Shown: positions 16,128 to 24,551 of the stretch, piece by piece
Numbering within the stretch: position 1 is the stretch's first letter
Layout of the letters: each line of letters opens with the position of its first letter
Assembly: GCA_963795055.1 (NCBI GenBank)
Contig: CAWCGJ010000038.1
Span: 32,855-96,854 of the forward strand
DNA length: 64,000 nt
Source: JASHPR01 sp963795055
GTDB taxonomy: Bacteria > Actinomycetota > Actinomycetes > Streptosporangiales > Streptosporangiaceae
Reading direction: 5' to 3'
The notes under the pieces: generated by a model
What the model was told of the DNA's origin: nothing
The model's input: the letters and a program-made list of their open reading frames with translations, nothing else
Database searches by the model: none
Program-made: the position numbers and the translations under genes

Positions 16128-16574
16128 ATGCTGACCTTGCCAGCCGCGCTGCGCGCCGCAATCATCGCGCACGCCAGGGCCGACCACCCGGACGAGGCGT
16201 GCGGGGTGATCGCCGGTCCCGCGGGCAGCGACCGCCCGGAGCGATTCATCCCGATGACCAACGCCGAGCGGTCGCCGACGTTCTACCGGTTCGACTCGAT
16301 GGAGCAGTTGCGGGTGTGGCGCGAGATGGACGACCGGGACGAGGAGCCCGTGGTCATCTACCACTCGCACACCGCGACCGAGGCGTACCCGTCGCGTACC
16401 GACATCTCCTACGCGAGCGAGCCTGAGGCACACTACGTCCTCGTGTCCACCCGGGATCCCGACGAGGTCGAGTTCCGCTCGTTCCGCATCAGGGACGGGA
16501 CGGTCACCGAGGAGGAGGTACGGGTCCTGGTCGACGAGCCGGCCGGGCCGCCCGGAGGAGCCGCGCCGGAATGA
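16128..16574 (+). CDS. mec: M67 family JAMM metallopeptidase, Mec (CysO-processing)
   Basis: In Mycobacterium tuberculosis Mec is a zinc peptidase that frees cysteine from the CysO-cysteine adduct. The JAMM zinc site is complete: Glu23 in DEACGV, His79 and His81 in YHSHT, Ser89 and Asp92 in SRTD. 148 residues matches the family. It stands 25 bp after the DUF2017 gene and 72 bp before cysO, in the order mec-cysO-cysM that is usual for this pathway. Acts in the cytosol. Confidence 0.93.
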   Translation: MLTLPAALRAAIIAHARADHPDEACGVIAGPAGSDRPERFIPMTNAERSPTFYRFDSMEQLRVWREMDDRDEEPVVIYHSHTATEAYPSRTDISYASEPEAHYVLVSTRDPDEVEFRSFRIRDGTVTEEEVRVLVDEPAGPPGGAAPE

Positions 16575-16646
16575 TCCGGGACGCCGGCCGGTTGGACCGC
16601 ACGGAGATCCCGCACACTCCCATCCGCACGATCTGGAGCGCTAGCC

Positions 16647-16925
16647 ATGGCCATCGAGGTACGGATCCCGACCATCCTGCGCAGTTACACCGGCGGCGCG
16701 AAGTCGGTTGAGGGCTCGGGCGACACGCTGGCCAGCCTGATCGCCGACCTGGAGGAGCGTTACGGCGGGCTGCAGGAGCGGCTGGTGGACGACTCCGGGC
16801 TGCGCCGGTTCGTGAACGTCTACCTGAACGACGAGGACGTGCGGTTCCTCGGCGGGCTTGACGCCCCGGTCAAGGACGGCGACACCGTCACCGTGCTTCC
16901 GGCCGTGGCCGGCGGGACGCGCTGA
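16647..16925 (+). CDS. cysO: Sulfur carrier protein CysO (MoaD/ThiS fold)
   Basis: A ubiquitin-like sulfur carrier whose C-terminal Gly-Gly is made into a thiocarboxylate and donates sulfur to O-phosphoserine on CysM. 92 residues, with RRFVNVYLNDEDVRFL and the end VLPAVAGGTR. The Gly-Gly pair is at 89-90 and is followed by two extra residues, Thr-Arg, which must be removed before activation. Mec, encoded just upstream, is the evident candidate for this. The stop is 25 bp from cysM. Confidence 0.94.
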   Translation: MAIEVRIPTILRSYTGGAKSVEGSGDTLASLIADLEERYGGLQERLVDDSGLRRFVNVYLNDEDVRFLGGLDAPVKDGDTVTVLPAVAGGTR

Positions 16926-16950
16926 CCGGCCCGGACTGGCCTGAGGCCCG

Positions 16951-17898
16951 ATGCGCTACGACTCGCTGCTCGACTCGCTCGGCCGGACGCCGCTGGTCGG
17001 GCTGCCGCGGCTGTCACCCGCGCCGACGGCGCGGCTGTGGGCCAAGCTCGAGGACCGCAACCCCACCGGCTCGGTGAAGGACCGGGCGGCGTTCTTCATG
17101 GTGTCGCAGGCCGAGAAGGAGGGGCTGCTGAAGCCCGGGTCGACGCTGCTGGAGCCGACCTCGGGGAACACCGGGATATCCCTGGCGATGGTGGCCAAGC
17201 TGCGCGGCTACCGGATGATCTGCGTGATGCCGGAGAACACCTCGGCCGAGCGCCGGCAGCTACTCGAGATGTACGGCGCCGAGATCATTTCCTCCCCGGG
17301 CGCCGGCGGGTCCAACGAGGCGGTCCGGGTGGCCAAGCAGCTGGCGGCCGAGAACCCCGACTGGGTGATGCTGTACCAGTACGGCAACGAGGCCAACTCG
17401 CTGGCCCACTACGAGACGACCGGCCCGGAGCTGCTGGAGGACCTGCCGACGATCACGCATTTCGTGGCCGGGCTCGGCACCACCGGGACCCTGATGGGCA
17501 CCGGCCGCTACCTGCGCGAGCACGTGCCCGGGGTGCAGATCGTCGCGGCCGAGCCCCGCTACGGCGAGCTGGTCTACGGGCTGCGCAACATCGACGAGGG
17601 GTTCGTGCCCGAGCTGTACGACGAGTCGGTGCTGACCTCGCGGTTCTCGGTGTCCTCGGCCGACGCGCTGCGCCGGACCCGGGAGCTGCTCGACCGCGAG
17701 GGGCTGTTCGCCGGGATCTCCTCGGGAGCCGCGCTGCACGCGGCCCTGGCCATGGCGCACAAGGCCGCCGCCGCCGGCCAGCCGGCCGACGTGGCCGTGA
17801 TGATCGCCGACGGCGGCTGGCGGTACCTTTCCACCGGCGCCTACTCAGGGACCCTGGAAGAAGCCGAGGCCCGGCTGGAAGGCCAGCTGTGGGCGTGA
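16951..17898 (+). CDS. cysM: O-phosphoserine-dependent cysteine synthase CysM
   Basis: PLP enzyme that makes cysteine from O-phosphoserine and CysO thiocarboxylate. Lys43 in NPTGSVKDRAAF is the PLP lysine; the phosphate/substrate loop is TSGNTG and the PLP-phosphate loop is GLGTTGTLMGTG. The stretch EPRYGELVYGLRN carries the Arg that sets O-phosphoserine use in the mycobacterial enzyme, in contrast to O-acetylserine enzymes. 315 residues, start ATG 16951. As last gene of the clpS-DUF2017-mec-cysO-cysM run it completes a sulfide-independent cysteine route, thought to matter under oxidative stress. Confidence 0.94.
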   Translation: MRYDSLLDSLGRTPLVGLPRLSPAPTARLWAKLEDRNPTGSVKDRAAFFMVSQAEKEGLLKPGSTLLEPTSGNTGISLAMVAKLRGYRMICVMPENTSAERRQLLEMYGAEIISSPGAGGSNEAVRVAKQLAAENPDWVMLYQYGNEANSLAHYETTGPELLEDLPTITHFVAGLGTTGTLMGTGRYLREHVPGVQIVAAEPRYGELVYGLRNIDEGFVPELYDESVLTSRFSVSSADALRRTRELLDREGLFAGISSGAALHAALAMAHKAAAAGQPADVAVMIADGGWRYLSTGAYSGTLEEAEARLEGQLWA

Positions 17899-17900
17899 TC

Positions 17901-18041
17901 GAGCCACAGGGGCGCGGTGCCGCCTGGACTGAGGAGCGAGAGAGCTTGCGACCGAGCGACGAGGCTTGTCCGAGCCGAAGGGGCGCGCCGCCGTCTGGAC
18001 TGACGAGCGAGGATGCGAGGAACGAGCGCCCGAGCGAGGAG
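17901..18041. repeat. Two diverged copies of a ~65-bp intergenic repeat
   Basis: Copy 1 begins at 17901 (GAGCCACAGGGGCGCGG) and copy 2 at 17972 (GAGCCGAAGGGGCGCGC); both continue with a TCTGGACTGA- or CCTGGACTGA-type segment and a run of GAGCGAG elements. They fill the gap between cysM and the thioesterase gene. Such GAGCGAG-rich units may occur elsewhere in the genome; only these two are in the window. Confidence 0.65.
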
Positions 18042-18086
18042 GGAAGACGGCGGGTCAAAGCGCCCCGGAGGCGAGCAGAAAGCACA

Positions 18087-18926
18087 GTGTTCGACGAGGC
18101 GACGGCGGCGCAGCCCGCGGGCACGGGGCGGTACCGGGTCCATCCCGACGTGCGGTTCGCCATGGTGATGCCGGGCGGCTCGACCCCGGCGGCGGTGAAC
18201 GGCGGGGTGATGGTGGCGACCGTGCTGCGGGCCGTGCTGGATACCTCGCCCCACCCGTACCCGGTGGCCACCAGCGCGCATTTCCTGCGCGTGCCCCGGC
18301 TGGAGCCCGCCGAGGTCGAGGTGACCTGGCTGAAGCAGGGCGGGACCACGGCCACCGCCCGCGCCGCGCTGGTCCAGGAGGGCCAGCCGGTCCTGGACGT
18401 GACCGTGACCACCGGGAACCTGCCCGTCGGCCCGGCGGCCAACGGGGAGCTGAGCTGGACCGGCGAGCCGCCGCACCTGCCGCCGATCGAGGAGTGCGTC
18501 GACCTCGGCCCGTGGCGGGGCACCGTCGGCCCGGACGGGACCTCCGGGTACGCGGCCCAGGTCACCATGCGCCTGGACCCGGCCACGACCGGCTGGCGGC
18601 ACGGCCAGCCGTCGGGGGTCCCGGAGATGCGGGGGTATTTCGCGCTCCGCGACGAGCGCGAGCCCGACGCCTACCTGCTCGCGCTGGCGGTGGACGCACT
18701 GCCGCCGGTGGTGTTCGGCCTCGGCGCCGCGGGCTGGGCGCCGACCGTCGAGCTCACCTGGTACATGCGGGCGGTGCCCGCGGGCGGCCCGCTGCGGGTC
18801 GCTTCCCGGTGCCGGCACGTCAGCGGCGGGTGGTTCGACGAGGAGTCGGAGGTCTGGGACGCGGCGGGGCAACTGGTGGCGCAGAGCCGCCAGATCGCCC
18901 GGGTCGGCCGCAGCGCCCGCCGCTGA
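18087..18926 (+). CDS. Acyl-CoA thioesterase-like protein (double hot-dog)
   Basis: 279 residues resembling the thioesterase-like superfamily: an N-terminal hot-dog half (GGSTPAAVNGGVMVATVLRA, then SAHFLRVPRLEPAEVEVTW) and a second half (ELTWYMRAVPAGGPLRVASR, GWFDEESEVWDAAGQLVAQS). The final GQLVAQSRQ is typical of the TesB type. GTG 18087 is the only reasonable start; the open frame reaches far upstream but through cysM and the intergenic repeats. No strong ribosome site is seen. Substrate chain length unknown. It may be read on from the cysM operon. Confidence 0.78.
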   Translation: MFDEATAAQPAGTGRYRVHPDVRFAMVMPGGSTPAAVNGGVMVATVLRAVLDTSPHPYPVATSAHFLRVPRLEPAEVEVTWLKQGGTTATARAALVQEGQPVLDVTVTTGNLPVGPAANGELSWTGEPPHLPPIEECVDLGPWRGTVGPDGTSGYAAQVTMRLDPATTGWRHGQPSGVPEMRGYFALRDEREPDAYLLALAVDALPPVVFGLGAAGWAPTVELTWYMRAVPAGGPLRVASRCRHVSGGWFDEESEVWDAAGQLVAQSRQIARVGRSARR

Positions 18927-18942
18927 GCGGCAGCACCCGGCG

Positions 18943-20241
18943 TCAGGGAACGCTCTTGATCCGCCAGACCAGCACCGAGCCCAGGAACCCGACGACCGCA
19001 GTGGCGGCGAACAGGGTCGGGTAACCGCCCAGCGAGACCAGCGGCGCGGCGAGCAGCGCTCCCAGGGCGGACGGGCAGACGATCGCGATGTTGATCACGC
19101 CGAGGTCCTTGGCCCGGTCCGCGGCCGCGGGCAGGACCTGCGTGATCAGCGCCTGGTCGACGGCCAGGTAGGCGCCGAAGCCGACCCCGAACAGCACGGC
19201 CGCGCCGATCAAGGCCGGCCAGGTCTCCACGAACGTGAGCAGCAGGGCGGCCGCGGCGATCAGCGTCCCGGAGACGGTGACGATCATCTTCCTGCGGCCC
19301 AGCCGGTCGGAGATCATCCCGCCGACGATCGCGGTGATCACCACGCCGGCCGTGTAGATCACGATGAGGATCAGCAGCCCGTCCGACGCGGTCTGGCCGG
19401 GGAAGAGCCGGGCGTAGTGGATCTGGTCCCGGAGGAAGTAGAGCAGGTACAGGGTGCCCATGGCGATGGCCAGCGACACCAGGAACCGGGTGACCCAGGC
19501 CCAGGCGAAGTCGGGGTACTCCCGGGGGCTGACCCAGTACGCGCGCCCCAGCTGGCGCCAGGTGAGCGGTTCGCGGTGCTCGGCCTCCAGCGGGTAATCC
19601 GGGGTGCGCAGCACGAACGGCAGCGTGAGCACCACCAGCAGCAGCGCCAGGGCCAGGTAGCCGCTGATCTGCCCGGTGAACACGTCGACCACGAGTATGG
19701 TGCCGACCACCAGGCCGAGGGCCTGCGGCATGCCCACCCAGCCGGCCACCGTGGCCCGCTGCCGCACCGGGACATGATCAGGGATGGCCGCGCTCAGGCT
19801 GGCGAACTCGCCGTTCTGGAACGCGCTGAACAGCACCCACAGCACGGTCACGCCGAGCACGCTGGCCTGCACGGACAGGACGGCCAGCGACAACGCAGCG
19901 AGCAGCGCCATGCCGAGCGTCCAGCGGTGCCGCCGGCCGGCCATCCGGCCCAGCGCGTACTTGCGCGTCGTGCGGTCCGACAGCGCCCCGGCCACCGGGG
20001 TAGCCGCGCCGGAGGCGATCGCGCCGGCGCCACTCACCACGGCCAGGGCGACGATCTTGTGGTGCGGCGTGATGTGCTGGAGCTGGAGCGGGAGGAGCAC
20101 CTGCAGCGGGGTGTAGGAGGCCATCCACATGCCCAGGCTGGCCAGGCCGAGGCCGGTGATCCAGCTGCGCCGCACGTGCACGGTCGGCTCGGCCAGGGCG
20201 CGGGATACCGCCTGCGGCGGATCGGTTGTCTGGTCGGCCAT
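18943..20241 (-). CDS. MFS transporter
   Basis: A 12-helix major facilitator with the loop 2-3 motif in the form GALSDRTTRKYALGRMAGRRHRW and the second-half counterpart GMISDRLGRRK. The first-half loop resembles GPH/SLC45-type sugar carriers, but I would not assign a substrate. ATG 20241 is chosen because AGGAGG lies 6 nt upstream; the longer frame to 20322 adds an Arg-rich leader. It is convergent with the thioesterase gene and divergent from the MBL hydrolase gene with about 100 bp between. Confidence 0.88.
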   Translation of the reverse strand: MADQTTDPPQAVSRALAEPTVHVRRSWITGLGLASLGMWMASYTPLQVLLPLQLQHITPHHKIVALAVVSGAGAIASGAATPVAGALSDRTTRKYALGRMAGRRHRWTLGMALLAALSLAVLSVQASVLGVTVLWVLFSAFQNGEFASLSAAIPDHVPVRQRATVAGWVGMPQALGLVVGTILVVDVFTGQISGYLALALLLVVLTLPFVLRTPDYPLEAEHREPLTWRQLGRAYWVSPREYPDFAWAWVTRFLVSLAIAMGTLYLLYFLRDQIHYARLFPGQTASDGLLILIVIYTAGVVITAIVGGMISDRLGRRKMIVTVSGTLIAAAALLLTFVETWPALIGAAVLFGVGFGAYLAVDQALITQVLPAAADRAKDLGVINIAIVCPSALGALLAAPLVSLGGYPTLFAATAVVGFLGSVLVWRIKSVP

Positions 20242-20345
20242 GGCCACCCTCCTGCGTCTGGCCCTGCCGGGATCATCCCGTATCCGGTGACGATAACGGT
20301 AGCCGCGGCCCGGCCGGGACACCCGCCTCGCTAGCCTGGTGAACC

Positions 20346-21146
20346 GTGCGTCTCACGATCATCGGATGTTCCGGGAGCTTCCCGGGACCGGACGGCCCGT
20401 CCTCCTGCTACCTGGTGGAGGCCGAGGGCTTCCGGCTGCTCATCGACCTCGGCAGCGGGGCGCTCGGCGCGGTGCAGCGCTACGCGGATCTCTACGCGAT
20501 CGACGCGGTCTGCCTCAGCCACCTGCACGCCGACCACTGCCTGGGGGTGTGCGACTACTCGGTCGCGCGCACCTTCCACCCGGACGGCCCCAAGCCGCGG
20601 ATGCCGGTCTACGGGCCGGCCCAGGCCGAGGTCCGCCTCGGCCGCGCGCTGTCCGCCGATCCCGCGGTGCAGGACGCCCGGCCCGGCCCCGGCCCGGGCG
20701 GCGGGATCACCGATGCGTTCAGCTTCGCCACGATCACGCCGGGGGTCATGGAGATCGGGCCGCTGCGGATCACGGCCGCGCGCATGAACCACCCGGTGGA
20801 GACGTACGGCTTCCGGCTCGAGCACGCGGGACGGTCGCTGGCCTACTCGGCGGACACCGGCCCGACCGAGGCCCTGGTGGAGCTGGCCCGTGACGCCGAC
20901 GTCCTGCTCTGCGAGGCGTCGTTCGCCGCGCCGGCCGATGCCGCGGCGGCGGCCGCCCTGCCCGACGGCCTGCACCTGACCGGCCGGCAGGCCGGCCAGC
21001 ACGCCGCGCGGGCCGGCGTCGGCCAGCTCGTGCTCACCCACCTGGTGCCGTGGAACGACAAGGACAGCACGCTGGACGACGCGGGCCAGGCCTTCAGCGG
21101 GCCGCTGACCCTGGCCGCGCCCGGGCTGGGCTTCGTCCTCGACTGA
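20346..21146 (+). CDS. MBL-fold metallo-hydrolase (RNase Z-like)
   Basis: Metallo-beta-lactamase fold with the zinc motif HLHADH at residues 59-64, later His/Asp ligands in MNHPVETYGF and YSADTGPTEAL, and a final His in LVLTHLVPW. 266 residues. The form is close to RNase Z / cyclic-nucleotide phosphodiesterase-like hydrolases found near rph in actinobacteria. Start GTG 20346. It heads a run of four genes on this strand ending with rdgB. The substrate is not certain. Confidence 0.87.
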   Translation: MRLTIIGCSGSFPGPDGPSSCYLVEAEGFRLLIDLGSGALGAVQRYADLYAIDAVCLSHLHADHCLGVCDYSVARTFHPDGPKPRMPVYGPAQAEVRLGRALSADPAVQDARPGPGPGGGITDAFSFATITPGVMEIGPLRITAARMNHPVETYGFRLEHAGRSLAYSADTGPTEALVELARDADVLLCEASFAAPADAAAAAALPDGLHLTGRQAGQHAARAGVGQLVLTHLVPWNDKDSTLDDAGQAFSGPLTLAAPGLGFVLD

Positions 21147-21161
21147 CTAGACTCCTGCCAT

Positions 21162-22196
21162 ATGCGGGTACTCGTCACCGGCGGGGCCGGCTTCATCGGC
21201 TCGCACCTGACCGACGCGCTCCTGGACCGAGGCGATGAGGTGCTGGTGGTCGACGACCTGTCCAGCGGCCGGGCGGCCCGCCTGGACGCCCGGGCCGCGC
21301 TGCACAAGCTGAGCGTCACCGATGCCGCGCCGCTGACCGCGCTGGTCGGCCGGGCCCGGCCCGACCTGATCTGCCACCTCGCCGCGCAGATCGACATCCG
21401 CGTCTCGGTGGCCGCGCCCGCGGACGACGCGCAGGCCAACGCGGTGGGGACCGTGAACGTCCTGGAGGCGGCGCGCGCGGTCGGCGCGCGGGTGCTGTTC
21501 GCCTCGACCGGGGGCGCCCTGTACGGCCGGGACGCGCCGATCCCCTCGGATGAGGACGTGCTGCCGCTGGCCGAGTCCCCGTACGGCATCGCCAAGTACT
21601 GCGCCGAGCAGTACGTCGGCCTGTACAACCGGCTGCACGGCTGCTGTCACACGATCCTGCGGCTGGCCAGCGTGTACGGCCCGCGGCAGGACCCGGCGGG
21701 CGAGTCCGGGGTGATCCCGATCTTCTGCGCCCGGGTGCTCGCGGGGGAGCGGCCGGTCATCTACGGCGACGGGACCCAGACCCGGGACTACGTCTACGTC
21801 AGCGACGCGGTGGCGGCCATCCTGGCCGCCGCCGACCGGGGCAGGCCCGGCATCTGGAACATCGGCACCGGGATCGAGGTGAGCGTCCTGCAGCTGGCCC
21901 GCCTGATCGGCGCCACGGGCGGCCGCCCCGTCGACCCGGAGTTCGCGCCCGCGCGTCCCGGTGAGCTGCTCCGCTGCGCCCTGGCGGCAGAGTGGGCCCG
22001 GCTCGACCTGGGCTGGACGCCGTCCGTTGGCCTGGCCGCCGGGGTGAGCCGGGTGTACCGGTGGATCGAGGCCGGCGCGCCCGACCGGGCAGCCTGCTTA
22101 TGCCGGTACGCTGGCCGGCATGTCGCGACCGGACGGACGCAGCCCCGAGCAGCTGCGCGAAGTAAAGATCACCAGAGGCTGGCTCGATCACGCTGA
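21162..22196 (+). CDS. NAD-dependent sugar epimerase/dehydratase (GalE-like extended SDR)
   Basis: Extended SDR with the Rossmann motif VTGGAGFIGSHL, the active-site stretch SPYGIAKYCAEQYV (Tyr-x3-Lys as YGIAK) and the nucleotide-sugar region VYGPRQDP. Members turn UDP-glucose or related sugars into epimers. ATG 21162 lies 15 bp after the MBL gene stop. The frame ends at 22196, inside rph, so the two genes overlap by 77 bp. The last 30 or so residues are Arg-rich and unlike the family, which usually ends near WIEAG, so the native stop may have been lost or shifted. Confidence 0.85.
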   Translation: MRVLVTGGAGFIGSHLTDALLDRGDEVLVVDDLSSGRAARLDARAALHKLSVTDAAPLTALVGRARPDLICHLAAQIDIRVSVAAPADDAQANAVGTVNVLEAARAVGARVLFASTGGALYGRDAPIPSDEDVLPLAESPYGIAKYCAEQYVGLYNRLHGCCHTILRLASVYGPRQDPAGESGVIPIFCARVLAGERPVIYGDGTQTRDYVYVSDAVAAILAAADRGRPGIWNIGTGIEVSVLQLARLIGATGGRPVDPEFAPARPGELLRCALAAEWARLDLGWTPSVGLAAGVSRVYRWIEAGAPDRAACLCRYAGRHVATGRTQPRAAARSKDHQRLARSR

Positions 22197-22842
22197 GGGG
22201 TCGGTGCTGATCGAGTTCGGCGCCACCCGCGTGCTCTGCGCGGCCAGCGTCGCCGAGGAGCTGCCGCGCTGGCGCCGCGGCAGCGGCCTGGGCTGGGTCA
22301 CCGCCGAGTACGCGATGCTGCCCCGGGCCACGAACACGCGCGGCGACCGGGAATCGGTCAAGGGCCGCCCCGGCGGCCGCACCATGGAGATATCCCGCCT
22401 GGTGGGCCGGTCCCTGCGGGCCTGCATCGACCCCAAGGCGCTGGGCGACAACACGATCATCGTGGACTGCGACGTGCTGCAGGCCGACGGCGGCACCCGC
22501 ACCGCCGCGATCACCGGCGGCTACGTGGCGCTGGCCGACGCGATCAGCTGGCTGCGCGGCCGCAAACGGACCAAGGGCGATCCGCTGGTCGCCTCGGTGG
22601 CGGCGGTCAGCGTGGGGATCGTCGACGGGCAGCCCCGGCTCGACCTGTGCTACGAAGAGGACGTCGCGGCCGAGACCGACATGAACGTGGTCTGCACCGG
22701 CGACGGCCGCTTCGTGGAGGTCCAGGGTACGGCCGAGCGCGAGCCGTTCGGCCGCGAGCTGCTCGACGAGCTGCTCGGGCTGGCCGTCGCCGGCTGTAGC
22801 GAGCTGACCGAACTGCAGCGCCGCGCCCTTTCGGGCACATGA
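22120..22842 (+). CDS. rph: Ribonuclease PH
   Basis: Phosphorolytic exonuclease that trims the 3' ends of tRNA precursors. 240 residues. The start MSRPDGRSPEQLR is the normal family N terminus, so ATG 22120 is firm in spite of the overlap with the epimerase frame. Further marks: EYAMLPRATNTRGDRE, RTMEISRLVGRSLR, DCDVLQADGGTRTAAITGG and DLCYEEDVAAETDMNVV. It overlaps rdgB by 4 bp, the common rph-rdgB pair. Confidence 0.96.
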   Translation: MSRPDGRSPEQLREVKITRGWLDHAEGSVLIEFGATRVLCAASVAEELPRWRRGSGLGWVTAEYAMLPRATNTRGDRESVKGRPGGRTMEISRLVGRSLRACIDPKALGDNTIIVDCDVLQADGGTRTAAITGGYVALADAISWLRGRKRTKGDPLVASVAAVSVGIVDGQPRLDLCYEEDVAAETDMNVVCTGDGRFVEVQGTAEREPFGRELLDELLGLAVAGCSELTELQRRALSGT

Positions 22843-23510
22843 GTCCGCAACGGGACAGCCGCCACGACCTCGTACCGCCCCGGCTGGTCCTGGCCACGGC
22901 CAACCAGCACAAGCTCGCCGAGCTGGCCAGGATCCTGGCCGCCGCCGAGACCGGCGTGGCGCTGGCCGGGCTCGGCGAGTTCCCCGGCCCGCCCGACGTG
23001 GCCGAGACCGGGGCCACGTTCGCCGAGAACGCGCTGCTCAAGGCGCGGGCGGTGGCCGCGTTCACCGGGCTGCCCGCGGTCGCCGACGACTCCGGGCTGT
23101 GCGCCGACGCCCTGAACGGGATGCCCGGCGTGCTCTCGGCCCGCTGGTCCGGCGGGCACGGGGACGATGAAGCCAACCTGCGCCTGGTCCTGGCCCAGCT
23201 GGGCGACGTGCCCGACGGCAGGCGCGGCGCGCACTTCGCCTGCGCGGCGGCCCTGGTCCTGCCGTCCGGGCGGGAGCACGTCAGCGAGGGCACCGTGCAC
23301 GGCAGGCTGATCCGCGAGCCCCGGGGGACCAACGGGTTCGGCTACGACCCGATCTTCGTTCCGGACGCGTCGGAACTGCCCCCCGGGGACGCGGCGCTGG
23401 CCGGGCTGACCACCGCACAGATGGCGCCCGGCGCCAAAGACGCGATCAGCCACCGGGGCCGGGCGCTGCGCGCGCTCGCCCCGGTGATCGAGGCCGCCCT
23501 CAAGGACTAG
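22839..23510 (+). CDS. rdgB: XTP/dITP pyrophosphatase (RdgB/HAM1 family)
   Basis: Hydrolyses non-canonical purine nucleoside triphosphates such as dITP and XTP so that they are not built into DNA. Marks: LATANQHKLAEL, ETGATFAENALLKA, VADDSGLCADALNG, GTNGFGYDPIF and SHRGRALRAL. 223 residues. ATG 22839 overlaps the rph stop. The end is 3 bp from the stop of the convergent lipoprotein gene. Confidence 0.95.
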   Translation: MSPQRDSRHDLVPPRLVLATANQHKLAELARILAAAETGVALAGLGEFPGPPDVAETGATFAENALLKARAVAAFTGLPAVADDSGLCADALNGMPGVLSARWSGGHGDDEANLRLVLAQLGDVPDGRRGAHFACAAALVLPSGREHVSEGTVHGRLIREPRGTNGFGYDPIFVPDASELPPGDAALAGLTTAQMAPGAKDAISHRGRALRALAPVIEAALKD

Positions 23511-23513
23511 ACC

Positions 23514-24437
23514 CTAGGCCCCGAACGCGCCCGCGGGCGGGAAGGTCACCCGGCGGGCCCGCGGCGGTGCGACGTGCACCGGCTGGTTGACCGCCGTGAC
23601 GTTCACGGTCACGCTCGCCTTCTCGCCGAGGACCGTGTAGACCTCGGTGATCCTCCTGGCCACGTGCTGCGCGTCGATCCAGGCGTTGAACCGGATGTCA
23701 CCGGTGATCAGCTTCAGGGCCGGCGCGAGCTCCTGGCGCAGGCTGGCCGGCAGCGTGGCCGCGGCCGCCGAGGCCGTGAAGGTGCCCGCGTAGTGCGTGG
23801 TGCTGACGCCGTTGACGACCGCAGGCCCCACCACGCGGACGTTCTTCGAGGCGGCGAGCATCCTGGTCTGGCTGGCCGGGTCGCCGTTCTGCAGGTTCTG
23901 CAGCAGGCTCCCCACCGTGCTGCCCAGGCTCCCCGACAGGTCGGAGAGCGGGATCCCGATCCACGGCTTGCCCGGCTTGGCCAGCGCGGCAAACGAGGGC
24001 GACTTGAGGTAGATGGCCTTGGTGGTCACGATCTCGTCCAGGGGGAATTCCTGTCCCGCCGCCGTCACGTGCAGCTTCTCGTCGGCGAGCAGGGTCGGCC
24101 TCAGCCGCATCTGTACCGTGCCGGTCACGGTGTCGGCCACGCTGCCGCTGATCCGCACCGAGAAGGCGGCGGCCATGGAGTTCACCCGCTGGGTCTGGTC
24201 GGCGGCCAGGCTGATGGCCGTGCGCGGGGCCAGCGGCGTGGCCGACCCGGTAGTGCCGGTAGTGCCGGTAGTGCCGGTAGTGCCGGTGGTATCGGTGGCG
24301 ACGGTGGGGCCGGCCGAGCACCCCGCGACCAAGGCGAGGGCCCCGGCCCCGAACGCGACGGCCGCGCGCCGCCGGTGCCCCCGGCTAAACCCCGGAGCTC
24401 CCCCGCTATGGGGCGAATGTGTCGAAAGCCCGCTCAT
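23514..24437 (-). CDS. LppX/LprG-like lipoprotein
   Basis: A secreted lipoprotein of 307 residues. The N terminus has a basic stretch (RGHRRR), a hydrophobic segment and the lipobox LVAGC, so the mature protein would start at that Cys and be lipid-anchored. A Thr/Gly repeat linker follows, encoded by a 9-bp repeat. The mature domain resembles the LppX/LprAFG half-barrel lipoproteins, which carry lipids in mycobacteria, with LRPTLLADEKLHVTAAG, AIYLKSPSFAALAKPGKPW and YAGTF as similar elements. Function is inferred from fold resemblance only. Convergent with rdgB. Confidence 0.75.
   Translation of the reverse strand: MSGLSTHSPHSGGAPGFSRGHRRRAAVAFGAGALALVAGCSAGPTVATDTTGTTGTTGTTGTTGSATPLAPRTAISLAADQTQRVNSMAAAFSVRISGSVADTVTGTVQMRLRPTLLADEKLHVTAAGQEFPLDEIVTTKAIYLKSPSFAALAKPGKPWIGIPLSDLSGSLGSTVGSLLQNLQNGDPASQTRMLAASKNVRVVGPAVVNGVSTTHYAGTFTASAAAATLPASLRQELAPALKLITGDIRFNAWIDAQHVARRITEVYTVLGEKASVTVNVTAVNQPVHVAPPRARRVTFPPAGAFGA
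24247..24282 (-). repeat. 9-bp minisatellite coding for a Thr-Thr-Gly linker
   Basis: Four perfect units of CCGGTAGTG, then two degenerate ones, in frame in the lipoprotein gene just after the lipobox. Each unit adds one Gly-Thr-Thr. Copy number may vary between strains by slippage. Confidence 0.9.
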
Positions 24438-24551
24438 CCCGGCAGGCTAGCCGGCTCGCGGGCCTCCTCGCGTGAGGCGCGGCCGGCGCCCGGTAGCGTT
24501 GGTGCGACCGGTGCTGCCCGCAGCGGCCCGGACGGCCCGAAGGGAGCGCGC

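Noticed and set aside
17037..18086. Upstream extension of the thioesterase frame
   Set aside because: It runs through cysM in another frame and through the intergenic repeats; the conserved domain starts after GTG 18087.
24247..24300. Short regular repeats as a CRISPR array
   Set aside because: Units of 9 bp without spacers, in frame inside a lipoprotein gene.
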